Assembly: GCA_028641055.1 (NCBI GenBank)
Contig: CM054062.1
Coordinates: 143,470,144 to 143,534,143, forward strand
DNA from: Alopecurus myosuroides
Lineage: Eukaryota > Streptophyta > Magnoliopsida > Poales > Poaceae
Reading direction: 5' to 3'
Length of the DNA stretch: 64,000 nt
In this document: positions 49,183-61,819 of the stretch, one piece after another
Layout: every line of letters begins with the position of its first letter
Position numbering within the stretch: position 1 is the first letter of the stretch
Position numbers and translations under genes: made by a program
Notes under the pieces: model-generated
What the model saw: the letters and a program-made list of their open reading frames with translations, nothing else
Told to the model about the DNA's origin: nothing
The model's database searches: none

Positions 49183-49764
49183 ACATACACCTCTCTAATT
49201 TTTTTAATATCTCTATTTAATAAAATAAAAAGATCTAGCACATGAGTTAATCCCTGCTTCCATCCGCGAAGGGCCTTTCTTTTACTTTTATGCTGAGTCT
49301 CCATCTTCTAACTTTATGCACAGTTAAGAGAGCGTAGTTGCCATTCTGAGTTTAATGTGCATTTGTCCCAAAAATTATTATTGATTGATTCATCCCATGT
49401 TATTACTTGCTCTCAAACTATTTGTTTCTAGTCACCACTTGAACTTTGAAGGTGTCCTGGCATTTATGTTTTGCTCCACTCTTAAGCACAAGTTGAATAC
49501 TACTTTACTATGCTTTCTTATTGCTCGAAACAAACATATAACCTTAAAATGCAGTATTATTATTGATCTTTTGTTTGTGTTACTTTTCATGTTGCAACAT
49601 GATTGCGAAGTTTCATTGTTAGAATTATATATATCATGCATGTGCTTAGAGTACTATGATCTCAGCTTTACAAATGCTTTTACAATTATGTTGGTAGCAT
49701 GTCACCTCAGATTTTTTTTTTATCGGTTTGCCTACTTGAGGACGAGTAGAACTAAGCTTGGGGA
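49183..49764 (+). mobile_element. Athila-like 3' internal end (right half)
   Basis: Continuation of 26137-28598 after the giant-LTR element. Contains AGCACATGAGTTAATCCCTG, GCGAAGGGCC and GTCACCACTTGAACTTTGAA, all repeated at 51385-51990. It ends with the purine tract AAGCTTGGGGA just before the LTR. No coding capacity seen. Confidence 0.7.
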
Positions 49765-51384
49765 TGTTGATACGTCTTAAAAGTATCTATAATTTTTGAT
49801 GTTCCATGTTGTTTTCATGTCAATTGCTATATGTTTTCTATACATTTTACATCATTTTTATGGATTTCCTGGGAGTAACCTATTGACAAGATGCCATATA
49901 GCTAGTTCCCGTGTTCAACTGTTTTTGGTTTCAGAAAAGTTATTCTCGAAATATTCTCGGAATTTGACGAAGCGAAAACCAAGGACCTTAGAATTATGTC
50001 ACGTACACGGAGTCCGGAGGAGACCCTAAGGGGGGCCCTAGAGGGCCCACACCATAGGGCGACGCGCCCCCTCGCCTCGCCACCAGGTGGTGTGGCCCCT
50101 GGCCACCCACTGACGGTGCCCTTTCGCCTATATAAGCTCCTCCTCGGGAAAACCCTAAGGACCTGAGCCCTTTTCAACCAAAATTCCGTAGCGGCCGTCA
50201 TTGTAACCCAAGTTCAGGAAGGGATCCAAAACTCTCCCAGGCACCCTGCCGGGAGGGAAAATCATCACATGTGGGCTCTACGCCACCATGCCTGCTTCCG
50301 GACTGATGCGTGAGTAGTTCATCCTTGGACTACGGGACGATAGCAGTAGCTAGATGGTTGTCTTCTCCTCTTTATGCCTCATGTTTAGATCTTGTGAGCT
50401 TCCTAACATGATCAAGATCATCTTATTTTAATGCTACATGTTGTGTTTGCTGGGATCCGATGGATATTAAATGTTATGTCTACATATTATCAATATATCA
50501 TGTTCTTTCATGTTTATGTTATTTATGATCTGCTTTCTCTCCGTTACTAGTAGATTCTTTGGGCAAGTTGATGCTTGTAACTCCAATAGGGGGTATTTTT
50601 GCTAGATAGTGGGTTCATACCTCCCTTTTATCCATGCTCGAGTGACGGAAACGTAATGGACGGGGGATGTGTTGTTGCCATTAGCGAGAAAACAACGATG
50701 TTTACATTACACACTTTACATAATGCAATTATATGTTGCTTGCAACTCAATACCTGAGGTTTGATTCGATTACGCTCCAAGGGTGGATTATTACTCATAG
50801 ATTATTACTCATATATGAATTATGTTTTAATGCCCGCATGAATCACATAGTAATCACCATGTCATGCATATGCATTACGGTACAGCCTTTATATCTTTCA
50901 ATTGCCCAGCTGTAATTTGTTTACCCGATATGTTATCTATCTGTTTTGGAGAGACACCACTAGTGAACTGTGGACCTCGGTCCATTCTTTTACACTGATA
51001 ATACAACCACTGCAAACACTGTTTTCTTTACTGCAATCAATGTTTTCCTTTTATTTACTGCCATCATTGTTGTCTTTTCATTCACTGCAAACAAACCTTG
51101 TTTTCCACAGTATACATCTAATCCTTTGTGTTGGCAAAACCGGTGATATTGACAACCTCACTGTTTCGTTGGGGCAAAGTACTTTGATTGTGGTGTGTAG
51201 ATTCGATGTTCCTGGTGAGCCTGGTAGTGCGTCATGCCAACATCAGTTGTCTTCAACCTTCAGAAGTGATTTCTTTCTCCTACTGGTCGATTCAATATTG
51301 GTTTCTTTCTGAGGGAAAACTTGTCGTTGCACTCTTCATACCTTACACTTGAGGTTTCCCAACGAGTGCACTCTTGTACCATCA
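49765..51384 (+). repeat. Athila-like 3' LTR
   Basis: About 1.62 kb, opening TG(T)TGATACGTC right after a purine tract and ending ...GTACCATCA. The centre is GC-rich with a TATA box (TATATAAG, 50129-50136). It is followed by CTCCTCGGGAAAACC and a leader including GGCACCCTGCCGGGAGGG, shared with the LTRs near 52480 and 62530. It aligns along its length with the minus-strand LTR at 54557-63010, which shows the same junctions without the LINE. Confidence 0.75.
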
Positions 51385-52662
51385 ACATACACCTTTCTCA
51401 AAATTGTTTTCAATACCTTTGTTGTAATCAAATAAAAAGCTCTAGCACATGAGTTAATCCCTGCTTCCCTCTGGGAAGGGCCTTTCTTTTAATTTTATGT
51501 TGAGTCTTCATCTTCTAACTTTATGCACCAATTAAGAGAGCATAGTTGTCATTCTGAGTATAATGTGCATCAGTCCAAAATTTATTATTGATTGATTCAT
51601 GATTATTTTATTACTTGTTCTCAAATTGTTTGTATCTAGTCACCACTTGAACTTTGAAGGTGTCCTGGCATTTATGTTTTTCTATCACTCTAAGGACAAG
51701 CAGAATACCACTTTCTTATGTTTTCTTTATACTCGAAATAAACGTATAACTTTCAGTGCATTAGTATTCACGATCTTTTGTTTGTGTTACTTTTCATGTT
51801 GCAACATAGTTGCTAAGTTACATTGTTAAAATTATATCTATCATGCCTATGTTTAGAGTACTATGATCTCAGCTTGCAATGATTTTACGATAATGATAAT
51901 CAATATTGTGTTGGTAGCATGTCACCTTAGAAATTATTTTGTTTTTATCGTTTTACCTACTCAAGGACGAGAAGAACTAAGCTTGGGGATGCTTGATACG
52001 TCTCCAATGTATCTATAGTTTCTGATGTTCCATGTTGATATTATGCCAATTGCTACATGTTTTCTATACACTTTATATCATTTTATGGATTTTATGGAAC
52101 TAACCTATTGACAAGATGCCACAGCTCTAGTTCCTGTTTTCTGCTGTTTTTGGTTTCAGAAAAGTTGTTCTGGAAATATTCTCGGAATTGGACGAAACAA
52201 AATCCCAGGGTCCTATTTTTCAGTCACGTACACGGAGTCCGGAGGAGACCCGGAGGGTGGCACCGAGGCGGCCACACCATAGGGTGGCGCCCCCCTTGGC
52301 CGTGCCACCAGGTGGTGTGGGCCCCTCAGGCGCCCACCTACATCGCCCTTTTGCCTATATAAAGTCTTCCTCGGGAAAACCTTAAACACCCAAGCCTCCA
52401 TCCACGAAAAGTTCCGTAGCCATCGTCATCGTCAACCATAGTTCGGGAGGGTTCTACAGCTCTTCCCGGCACCCTGCCGGGAGGGTAAATCATCACCGGA
52501 GGGCTCTACATCACCATGCCTGCCACCGGAGTGATGCATGAGTAGTTCATCATTGGACTACGGGTCCATAGCAGTCACTAGATAGTTGTCTTCTCCTTTT
52601 TGTGCCATCATGTCTAGGTCTTGTGAGCTGCCTAACATGATACAGATCATTTTATTGTAATG
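51385..52662 (+). mobile_element. Second Athila-like copy: 3' internal end plus truncated LTR
   Basis: 51385-51993 repeats the 3' internal sequence seen at 49183-49764, starting within a few bases of the same point (ACATACACCTYTCT). The LTR opens TGATACGTCTCC at 51994 with a TATA box TATATAAAG (52356-52364). It stops at ~52662, where related copies continue. The break is where another LTR fragment begins. The result is an unusual internal-LTR-internal-LTR order. Confidence 0.7.
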
Positions 52663-53419
52663 TGATGTCCACACACGCTTCTATTCTTGTAGACAGTGTT
52701 GGGCCTCCAAGTGCAGAGGTTTGAAGAACACCAACAAGTTTCCCTTAAGTGGATCACTCAAGGTTTATCGAACTCGTTGATGTAGAGGTCAAAGATATCC
52801 TTCTCAAGCAGCCCTGCAATTACGATACAAGAAGTCTCTTGTTTCCCCCAACACACCTAATACAATTGTGAGTTAGATATGTGCACTAGTTCGGCGAAGA
52901 TATAAGTGATGTAGCAATCTGAAATAAAAATGGCAGCAAGCAAACATGTAGCAGAACTGATTGTAAATGGTGTTTCAATTCTTAGAAACAAGGCCTAGGG
53001 ATCATACTTTCACTAGTGGACACTCTCAACAATAATAACATAATTGAATGCATAAATATCATCTCTTCACTATGCTACTCCGAACCACTCTCCGGTCGGA
53101 TAACAAAGACCAATCATTGTGTAGGGCTATAAGAGCACTCCTTCGAGTTCGCATATCCCCATCTAGGTAACCCCCATGCTATCACCATGAGACCTAGATG
53201 GTTCCAAACAAACATGACAATTTCATAGGGTCATCCAACACAAAATATAAATATCATGCTAAACCAAACGGTGCACACTATCACCATTACAGAGTGATCA
53301 AAGTGTCTACGCGGATCTCATAACAAAACCACTTGAGTAGCATAATAGATGAAGAGTAACATCTACTTATTCAACTAGATTACAAAAATCATGATCACAT
53401 AAAGATCACACCATGGGAG
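52663..53419 (-). repeat. LTR fragment of a Triticeae-type retrotransposon
   Basis: On the minus strand this ends ...GTGTGGACATCA at 52663 and carries segments typical of a common Triticeae LTR (GTTGGGCCTCCAAGTGCAGA, TTAAGTGGATCACTCAAGG on the plus strand). No coding sequence. Its start is cut by or merges with the fragment beginning at 53420. Family not assigned. Confidence 0.5.
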
Positions 53420-54556
53420 TGATGACCCGCAAGTATAGGGGATCGCAATAGTCTTCGAGGGAAGTAAAACCAACATTTATTGATTCAACACAAGGGGAGC
53501 CAGAGAATATTTATTAGCCTTTACAACTAAGTTTCCAATTTAGCTGCACCTAAAAGTAGACTTGCTCGCAACAATTTATCAGTGGTAACAGTTTTATAGC
53601 AGCAACATTAGTAAAATAGTAACAACAGGAATAAAATAGTAATAGCAGTATCAATCGGGGAAAACAGTAGGATGGAGGCACCGTAGGCATAGAGGGAATG
53701 GATGGCGAGCGTTGCATGGATAACATAGGTCATGTAATAATCTAACATGGGCATTGCAGATAATAATAATAAAGCATCCAACTTCTAGGAAAACCATAGG
53801 CATATGTTCCAATATAGCCATACGTGCTCGTAATGAGAAACTTGCACAACATCTTTTGTCCTACCAGCCTGTGGTAGTGGGGCCTCTAGGGAAACTACTG
53901 GTAATTAAGGTGCTCCTTTTAATAAAGCACCGGAGCAAAGCATTAACACTCTGTGAACACACGTGATCCTCACATCACAACCATCCCCTTCGGTTGTCCC
54001 AATTTCTGTCACTTTGGGGCCTCGTGTTTCGGACAATGACATGTGTAAACAACTTGCAGATATGATCAAGAAACATAATTATACTCATGAAACAATAACA
54101 TGTTCAGATCTGAGATCATGGCACTCGGTCCCTAGTGACAAGAATTAAGCATAACAAGTTGCAACAACGGTAGAAAACACTAACAATGGATACTAGGCAC
54201 TATGCCCTAACAATCTGGCATTATTACATGATCGATCTCATCCAATCCCTTCCATCCCTCTCAGCCTACAGCGGTGTTTACTCACACATGGACGAGGGGA
54301 ATCATGGATGGTTTATGGAGAAGAGGTGGCGGTGTCGATGGCGATGATCTCCTTCGAATCCCCGTCACGGCACGGCGCCATAACAGGAACTTCTGATCCC
54401 AGAATCGAGTTTCGAGGTGGCGGCGGCGCTCTGTTGTGTTTCTGTGGAATATGAAAAAAACCCCTCGGTTTTTATGTTACGGGGCATATGTAGTCGAAAG
54501 GGGAGTTCGAGGAGGTGTCGGGGTGGACCACACCACTAGGCGGCGCGGCCAGGGGG
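53420..54556 (-). repeat. Second LTR fragment, different family
   Basis: On the minus strand this ends ...GGGTCATCA at 53420, preceded by CCCTATACTTGCG and CTTCCCTCGAAGAC, a common end of a grass LTR. It starts mid-LTR at about 54556 (GC-rich GGCCGCGCCGCC leader). Short frames (for example 53754-53966) are not convincing genes. Confidence 0.5.
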
Positions 54557-55080
54557 TGACGTGTGTGAACACACGTTTGTTGGGAGACACCAAGAGGAAG
54601 GTATGAAGAGTGCGGCAGCAAGTTTCCCTCAAAAAGAAACCAAGGTTGAATAGACCAGTAGGAGGAAGGAGTAACTTCAGAAGGTTGATGCAGCTGAGAT
54701 GGAAGGGCGTACTACTGGTTCAGCAGCACCGTGGAACTACACAACACAATCAAATCACTTTGCCCCAACAAAGTAGTAAGGTTGTCAATCTCACCGGTTT
54801 TGCTGAACACAAAGAGGTTAAACGTATGGTGTGGAAAATAGTAGGAGAACAGTATGAAAGGAGTAGTAAAAGTATGAAAGCAGTGTGTGTATCATCAGTA
54901 TGAGAAAAAGGACCGGGTTCCACAGTTCACTAGTGGTGTCTCTCCATGAAAGATAAATAACATATGTGGTCAGAGTCTGTCACCCGTGTTCGCCTGAGCG
55001 CCTCCCTCCCCCGAGAGCCTCCCTCCCCGCTGCTCAACGCCGGTGGCCACTCCGGCCCCGGCGTCCACGGCTTCGAGAGC

Positions 55081-58076
55081 ATGTCCCCTGCGGCGAGGCC
55101 GAACACGCAGCTGGCCGTGGGTGGCCAGCGCAGCGACTCTATGCTGCTTAGTCTGGGGGCAGGGTCCGAGGCTTCCAGTGCATCCATGGGGAGACCCATC
55201 GTCTCCGGGTTGGGGCTCTCCTTCGACTCGGCGTCGCTGGCGGCTTCGGGCGGGCAGGACGCGGAGACCTCGCGGGCTGCTGTGGAACCGGGCGTCGCGG
55301 CGGCAAGAGGAGTCAAGGAGAGGCTCACGTGGGCGCCTGCAGCGCCATCCCGCAAGTCGCTGTGGAGGAAACCAAGATCGTCGATCCCGCCGGAGTTGCA
55401 AGGCTTGTGCTTCAATTGCTACCGTCCAGGCCATGTCAAGGCGGAGTGCATGAACGCCACCGTGTGCAACCGCTGCTGGGAGGAGGGCCATGGTGCTCGC
55501 GGGTGCGGGGCGCCTCGAAGTCCGGTGGCGGTGGAGGAGGAACTCCGGCGAACCCTGCTTGCGAACCGCTCCCGTGCTGCGCTTCCGTTCATTCCGCCGC
55601 GGTCCAGTGAGGTGGGGCTGTACAGAGGCGCCGCGGCAGCCACGGCTGCGCGGCGGCCATTGTCGCCCCCCCGAGCGTGGGCCTCGCTGGTGATGGAGGA
55701 GCAGAGGACGTTGGATTTGCCAACGCCGACCGCCGCAGACCCGGACGCACCTCTATGCATCGTGCGCAGGTCGCCGGGCATGAACGACCTGGAACACAGG
55801 CTGCGCTTCGCTTTAGTGGCCTATATCGGCGGTGCACGGCCGGAAGTTTCACGCGAGCAGGTGGCGGCAGCGCTCGAGTCGTGCCCGTGACTTTCTCGTG
55901 AGCGCGTCTCCATTCATGAGTTCCATCCGGCGGATTTCCTCCTCACGTTTGCTGATGCGGAAGGTCGGGGTCGGGCTGCGGACAGGGCGTCGTTGCCGTG
56001 CGATGGGTTTACACTTTTCTTTCGGCCTTGGAGCAGGCGAGATCAAGCCGTCAGAGGAGAGTTGGAGAAGAAGTTTAGTTTAGTTCTTGAAGAGATCCCG
56101 CCGCACGCATGGGCGGTGGAGGTGGTGGAGGTCCTAGTCGGCACTTCTTGTGTTTTGGGAGAGTTCGCGCCGGAGACTAGCTCTAGGGAGGATCTGTCCA
56201 TGTTCAAGCTCACCGCCTGGACATCGCACCTCGACGCGATTCCGTCAGCGCGCACGCTGGTAATCCCTGAGCCGGGGAGCGCTGGTGACAGGACTCCGTC
56301 CCCGCCGCAGTCGCAGGAGCCGATTAGCCCGTGTTCCTCGACGCCGGGGGTGAACACAGATGGGTTGGAGACGCTGAACTATAGGGTGTTGACCCACCTG
56401 GATGGAGTGGAGGAGTTGGTCACCGCAGCGAGCGGCCGAGCTGGGGATTCGCCGGCGAGCGGTGGATCGCCTCCTGGAGCTGGGAGGAGGCCCGATGAGC
56501 ATGATGGTCATGGGGGACGGCGACGGTGGCGCCAACTCCCGTGGAAAAAGGGGACGCGGGATCACCGGAGCGCGGCCGCCGGTTCTTCCGAGCCGCCGGG
56601 AGTTCGCATGCAGGCCGGGGTGGGAGACGATGCGGGGCATTGGCGCATCCCGCCAATGGCAGCGCCACACGTGGAAAGGAGAGCTGGTCCACCTGTTGCT
56701 GCCTAGGCCCGCACCAGCGATTGGCCTCTTCCCTCTCGCCAGGTGGCGTCGTCTGCACCGCGGACAGCTGCTCCTCCAGAAACGTGGGCCCGGTCAACAC
56801 AAGCGTTGGGACGTGCTACTGCTGCACCCTGCCACGCATAAAAAGACAAGGGAAAAGGGGTGGTGGGGCCAGGTTCGGTTACAAAAGAGAGGTATCCTCA
56901 TTCGCCGGGGGTCTCGTTTCGAAAAGAATGGAGGGAAGTGAGGAGGGCCCACCCTGATGCACCTGGCGCAGCCTCTGAGAAAGAGATACGGAGTGCTGAT
57001 CCCGAGGTTGATGTGTCAGTTGGACTCGCTTTGGGAGGAAATCACGTGGTGGAGGTGGGCTCGTTTGCTGCCAAGGAGCTGGCGCCGCGTGAAAAGCAAT
57101 GCAAGGCCAACGGCTCGTTGGGCGCAGCCGCCTTTTTGTTGGGCCCCGGAGTGGTTGCCTCCTCTGGCCGGTTGGCCGTAGTCGTGGAGAGGATCCCGAG
57201 GCAGAGCTGCATGCGGGTGCAGCCACGAAGGGGGCGCCACGTGGAAAGGAGGGAGTGGAGGTGTTGGCGCTAGATGCTTCCGCCCTCGTGGTGGGCCCCA
57301 ACAACAGTATTGAGTCAGGATCAGTTCCAGAGCTTACGTGCGATCCGGCAACGGGTGCATCCGCCCGTGCGGCGGGCCCCAGGGCGCTGCAACAGATAGA
57401 GGGAGTTGGAGGTCTTGATTGGTTCGACACGATGAGCGAGACTCAATCCACGGGTCCGTCTACAAACCCATGTGCACACGTCTATGCCGCTAACCTTCGT
57501 GTCTCGGAGGAGGAGGAGTTCTTCGAAGTATCCCTCTCGACTCACGTGGATACACAAGACAAGGAGAAGTCATCATTTGCTCAGGGCGAGGAGTTCGAAG
57601 TTGAGTCAGAAGCGAGAGATTTGTTTGCCGTGGAGACTGCGCCATTTGTCACATTACGCAGAACCCCGCCCCCGAACTCGGCTCAATTCAGTAGGATGAA
57701 GGCCTTTTGCGCAAACTTGCTGAAGAAGTTGGCACCCCCGCTTCTCTGAGAGGTGGAGTCGGTGGGAGTGTCAGCTGATGTTCTGACCTTTACGCCACGA
57801 CGACACACGAGGAGTTCAAGCATGACGAGCGTACATGCCCCTGCTAGTAAGCCACTCAAGAAAGCATCTGCGGCTGAGACTGTGCTCCTTAAAGCACTTG
57901 GTGTGGTGCCTGAGAACATGGTAGTTGATGAGGTGGCCCTGCAAGATTTCAGGAACCTCTTCGACTCATCTATGCAGGATAAGCACCTGCGCGTGGTGAC
58001 GTCGATCTTTGGCAAGGAGATGCCACCCCTTGGGATGTTACAGGAGTCGAGTAGCCAGGCGATCCTTGCACATTGA
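55081..58076 (+). pseudogene. LINE ORF1 (Gag-like, CCHC knuckles), degenerate
   Basis: The frame is open from the LINE start; the first internal ATG is at 55081 (an upstream in-frame ATG at 54964 lies in flanking DNA). An acidic/Ser-Ala leader precedes two CX2CX4HX4C knuckles (CFNCYRPGHVKAEC, CNRCWEEGHGARGC; 55408-55507). Next comes a region resembling the DUF4283-type domain of plant LINE ORF1 (LRFALVAYIGG, FHPADFLLTF, FTLFFRPWSRRDQ, 55790-56060). It is split by one in-frame TGA (55888-55890). After TAG at 56704-56706 the frame shifts; the C-terminal part runs in another frame 57099-57749, with a TGA, then 57753-58076. Product would bind LINE RNA. The middle region (56700-57100) is poorly conserved and I cannot fix its frame. 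Confidence 0.7.
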
Positions 58077-58120
58077 GATGCATGTAGCCTGGCTAGGAGT
58101 GGAGTATTAGTTCTAAGTTT

Positions 58121-61100
58121 ATGGATTCAAATTTAGACATTTTGAGTTGGAACCCGCGTGGCCTGAATGAGCCAGCAAAGAAAAACGCGGTACGAGAGTT
58201 TGTGGAGTCCCTGCATGTAAACTTGGTGTGTTTGCAGGAAACAAAACTGAATACAGTTGATCGCTTCACAATCCTGCAGTGCCTCGGCCCGTCCTTTGAC
58301 GGTTTTGAGTACTTGCTAGCTGTTGAATCTCGTGGAGGAGTTCTTGTGGATTGGGACTCGACAGTCCTTAGTTTTTCCCATGTCAGCATTGATTCTCACA
58401 CGCTGACAGGTGAAATTACCACAAAGGAGAATAAGAGTTGGTGGTTCTCAGTGGTGTATGGGCCACAATCTGACGCGGAGAAAACACAGTTCCTGCAGGA
58501 ATTAGGAGAGAGACGCACGCTTTGCCCAAGGCCCTGGATCATCGTGGGAGATTTCAATATGATCCTGTCAGCGGCAGAAAAGAACAACGCCAATCTGAAT
58601 AGGAACATGATGGGACGTTTTAGAAACTTCGTGAATTCTCATGAGTTGCGAGACATCTACCTGCATGGGAGGATGTACACTTGGAGCAATGAGAGGGTCG
58701 TTCCAACTATGACTCGGATTGATCATGCGCTGGCCTCGGTAGCTGGGACATGCTTTACCCAGACTGCATTCTCCAGGCTTTATCAAGCAACATTTCGGAC
58801 CATACACCTCTACACCTTTCTTTGGACGTTGCGGTTAGACCCAAGAGGAGATTCAGATTCGAGCTGTTTTGGTTGAACTTGGAGGGTTTCGAGGAAGCGG
58901 TCAAAGATGGATGGGTATGTGATGAGGCTATTGTAGATCCTTTCAAGTGCCTGGATGCGCTATATAGGAACTTGGCGTCCCATCTTTAATCGTGGGGCCA
59001 AAAGAAGGTGGGCAACATTAAAATACAGCTAGCTATTGCAAATACAATCATTTTCAGATTGGATGTTGCGCAAGACAGGAGATTATTGTCCTTGGGAGAG
59101 GTATGGTTGAGACGCACACTCAAATTGTCGATCTTAGGGCTCTCTACTCTGGAGCGTACCATGGCTAGACAGAGATCGAGGTTGCGTTGGCTAAAGGAGG
59201 GAGACGCTAACACTAGGCTCTTCCATGTGGTAGCCAATGGCAGGAGAGCCAAGAGTTTTATCCCAGCAGTTCGTGTGGGAGCAGATCTGATCACGGACCA
59301 AGCTCAGAAAAAGGAGGTATTTTTTTAGGCCTACCAGAGTCTTCTGGGAAAGCTGGAGACCAGGGAGCACTACATTGACTTGGGGTTTATCGGCCTTCAA
59401 AACCATGAGCTGCAGGATTTGGATGGTCTATTTTCCGAGGAGGAGGTGTGGGATACCATCAGAGAGTTACCACCGGATCGGGCTCCGGGACCGGATGGTT
59501 TCATTGGAGACTTCTATCATAGAGCTTGGAGCATCATAAAGCCAGATATCATGGCAGCTTTGCAAAAACTGGCTGCGGGAGATGGGAGAGGTTTCTCCAA
59601 ACACAATAAAGCGTTGATTATGCTAATCCCCAAGAAACAAGACGCCGTGGAGGCCGGAGACTGTAGGCCCATTAGCCTGGTCCACAGCTTTTCCAAGCTT
59701 TTCTCTAAGCTGTTGGCCAACCATCTGAGAAGCAAACTAGTTGTGTTGGTGAGTGCCAATCAGTCTGCATTCATCAAAGGGAGGAGTCTGCACGATAATT
59801 TTATTCTGGTACGTCAGTTGTCACGCAAAATCAACACCAAGAGAGAGAAGGGAGTGCTTCTGAAGCTGGACATCTCTAGAGCTTTTGACTCACTCTCTTT
59901 TGCATTCTTGTTCGAAGTTCTAAGGCAGTTGGGGTTCAACGAGTGGTGGTGTAAGTTGATTGCAATCCTGTTATACACGGCTAGCACTAAGGTAGTGGTT
60001 AATGGGGTGCCAGGAAAGAGGATCTCACATGTTCGAGGGCTGCGTCAGGGGGACCCGATATCCCCGATGTTGTTTGTGCTGGCGATGGAGGTCATTTCGC
60101 AGTCAGTGGCAAAGGCAGTGGGTGAAGGTTTGTTCACACCGCTTGCAGGATGCTCGGCACTACAGAGAGTTTTGGTGTATGCAGACGATGTGGTGCTTTT
60201 TGTGAAGCCTTTGGAGTCTGATCTGCTATTGTTCAGGGAGATCCTGCATATTTTCGGAGAGGCATCCGGTTTGAAAGTGAACTACGCCAAGACTGCTACA
60301 ACACTCATTCGGGGTGAGGAGTTGGATGAGAATCTAGTCTCTCAGGTGTTAGGATGTAAGATGGCACAATTCCCAATCAAATATCTGGGATTGCAGCTGG
60401 CGTTGCGTGCTCTGACCAAGAGCAAGTGGCAGCCTTTGTTGGACCAGGTGCTGAAGTGTGTACCGGCATGGCAGAGTGGGATGATTGTCAGAGCAGGGCG
60501 TCTGACCTTGGTCTAATCATTGGTTGCAGCAAGACCGGGTACATCAGCTTTTAGTGGCGGAGGCACCATGTTGGCTCTTGGAAGAGATCAACAAGTGGAT
60601 GAGAGGCCTCCTGTGGGCTGGCTTGGAGACAACACATGGAGGTCAATGTCTAGTGGCATGGGAGAATGTATGCAAGCCATACCGATACGGGGGTCTAAGC
60701 ATTAAAAACCTAGAAACTAAGGGTTTGGCACTTCGAGTGAGATGGGAATGGTTGAGGAGGAGCGATGACTCGAGACGGTGGAAAGGGTTGCCAATGCTCA
60801 AAGACACCTTAGCTGCCGAGGTGTTTAACAGCCTGGTCCGCATCAAAGTTGGTAATGGTAGGAAAACACTTTTCTGGAAAGATAGATGGCTTGGAGGGAG
60901 GACGATTAAGGAGTTAGCTCTCTTGTTGAGGGATGCCGTCAACGCGAGGACGGTAAACAAGAGGACTGTGCAAGAAGCCCTGACAGATAACAGATGGATT
61001 GGTGACTGTAGAGGAGCCTGGACAACAGAGATGGCTTTGCAAGGTGTAAAGCTCTGGCTGGCCACTCAGGAGGTACCACGGGATGTAGACATGGAGGATG

Positions 61101-61678
61101 AGTTTTCTTGGACATTTACTGCCTCTGGGAGATACTCCGCGAGTTCTACTTACAAAGCCCTATTGGTGGGGCAGATTGGATTCCCACTAGCAAAAGGAGT
61201 TTGGAGGTGTTGGGCACCAGCCGAATGCAAAATGTTCATGTGGTTAGCCGTCCAACGCAGGATCTGGACCTCGGACCGTAGAGCGAGACATGGTCTGCAG
61301 GACCAACCTGACATCTGTAAGATGTGCTCCCAAGAGTTGGAGAACTCGGACCACATCTTGGTGACATGTGTGTTCACTAGGCAAGTTTGGTGGAGATGAT
61401 CGAGTTTGCTTAGAGTACAGCTCCCGACGCCCACGGAGGATGATACTCTGGAAAACTGGTGGTTGTCGGTGAGGGAGAGGTTCAGAGATAAGCAGAGGAA
61501 GTCGATCGACACCTTAGTTACCATCATCACGTGGCACATCTGGAAACAACGGAACGCGAGGGTTTTCAGCAATAATAGTCAAATCTGCAATGAGGAGATC
61601 CTTGCCTCTCGGATCATAGCAGAGTTGAGGAGATTGCATGACGCTGGAGCTGGAGTGGGAGCCCTACTTCGCGAGTAG
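58121..61678 (+). pseudogene. LINE ORF2: AP-like endonuclease, reverse transcriptase, zf-RVT
   Basis: ATG at 58121. Endonuclease: LDILSWNPRGLN, VCLQETKLN, VVYGPQ, WIIVGDFNMI, RIDHALAS; its SDHTPLHL end is in the next frame after a one-base loss near 58743. RT: LPPDRAPGPDGFIGDFY, LIPKKQDAVEAGDCRPISL, SANQSAFIKGRSLHDN, LKLDISRAFD, GLRQGDPISPMLF and the catalytic YADD at 60178-60189. C-terminal zf-RVT region: YSASSTYKAL, WKDRWLG, CKMCSQELENSDHILVTC. Stops: TAA 58987-58989, TAG 59326-59328, TAA 60514-60516 and TGA 61397-61399; one extra base near 60536. The frame ends at TAG 61676-61678. It would nick DNA and prime reverse transcription; this copy cannot make full-length protein. Confidence 0.85.
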
Positions 61679-61819
61679 CCGCCTAGGTGTGGTGTGGAGT
61701 GGAGTGGAGTGGGTCGGACAACACGGTTGTGTGCAGCTAGTGCTGTCGACTATCTTGTATAATTTATTCTCTCCTTCTATAAAAATCAGGTATGCAATTG
61801 CATACCCTCGAAAAAAAAA
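61679..61819 (+). other. LINE 3' UTR and A-run
   Basis: 141 bp after ORF2 with a GGAGTGGAGTGGAGTGGG microrepeat (61695-61712), a T/A-rich stretch and terminal A9 (61811-61819) leading straight into the second target duplicate. Confidence 0.75.

Larger units (their letters stand above)
54971..61819 (+). mobile_element. Full-length but degenerate L1-type LINE
   Basis: About 6.85 kb with a 12-bp target duplication AACATATGTGGT (54959-54970 and 61818-61829), a 3' A-run (61811-61819), ORF1 with zinc knuckles and ORF2 with endonuclease, RT and a zf-RVT-like C-terminal region, in the usual plant L1 order. The 5' end appears intact because it lies directly after the duplication and includes the ORF1 leader. 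Both ORFs carry stops and frameshifts, so the copy is inactive, but loss of long segments is not evident. Confidence 0.9.

Noticed and set aside
54970..57430. Long minus-strand frames opposite LINE ORF1 (for example 54970-55491, 56879-57430)
   Set aside because: GC-rich shadows of ORF1; Arg/Pro/Ala-rich without recognisable domains, while the plus strand has CCHC knuckles.
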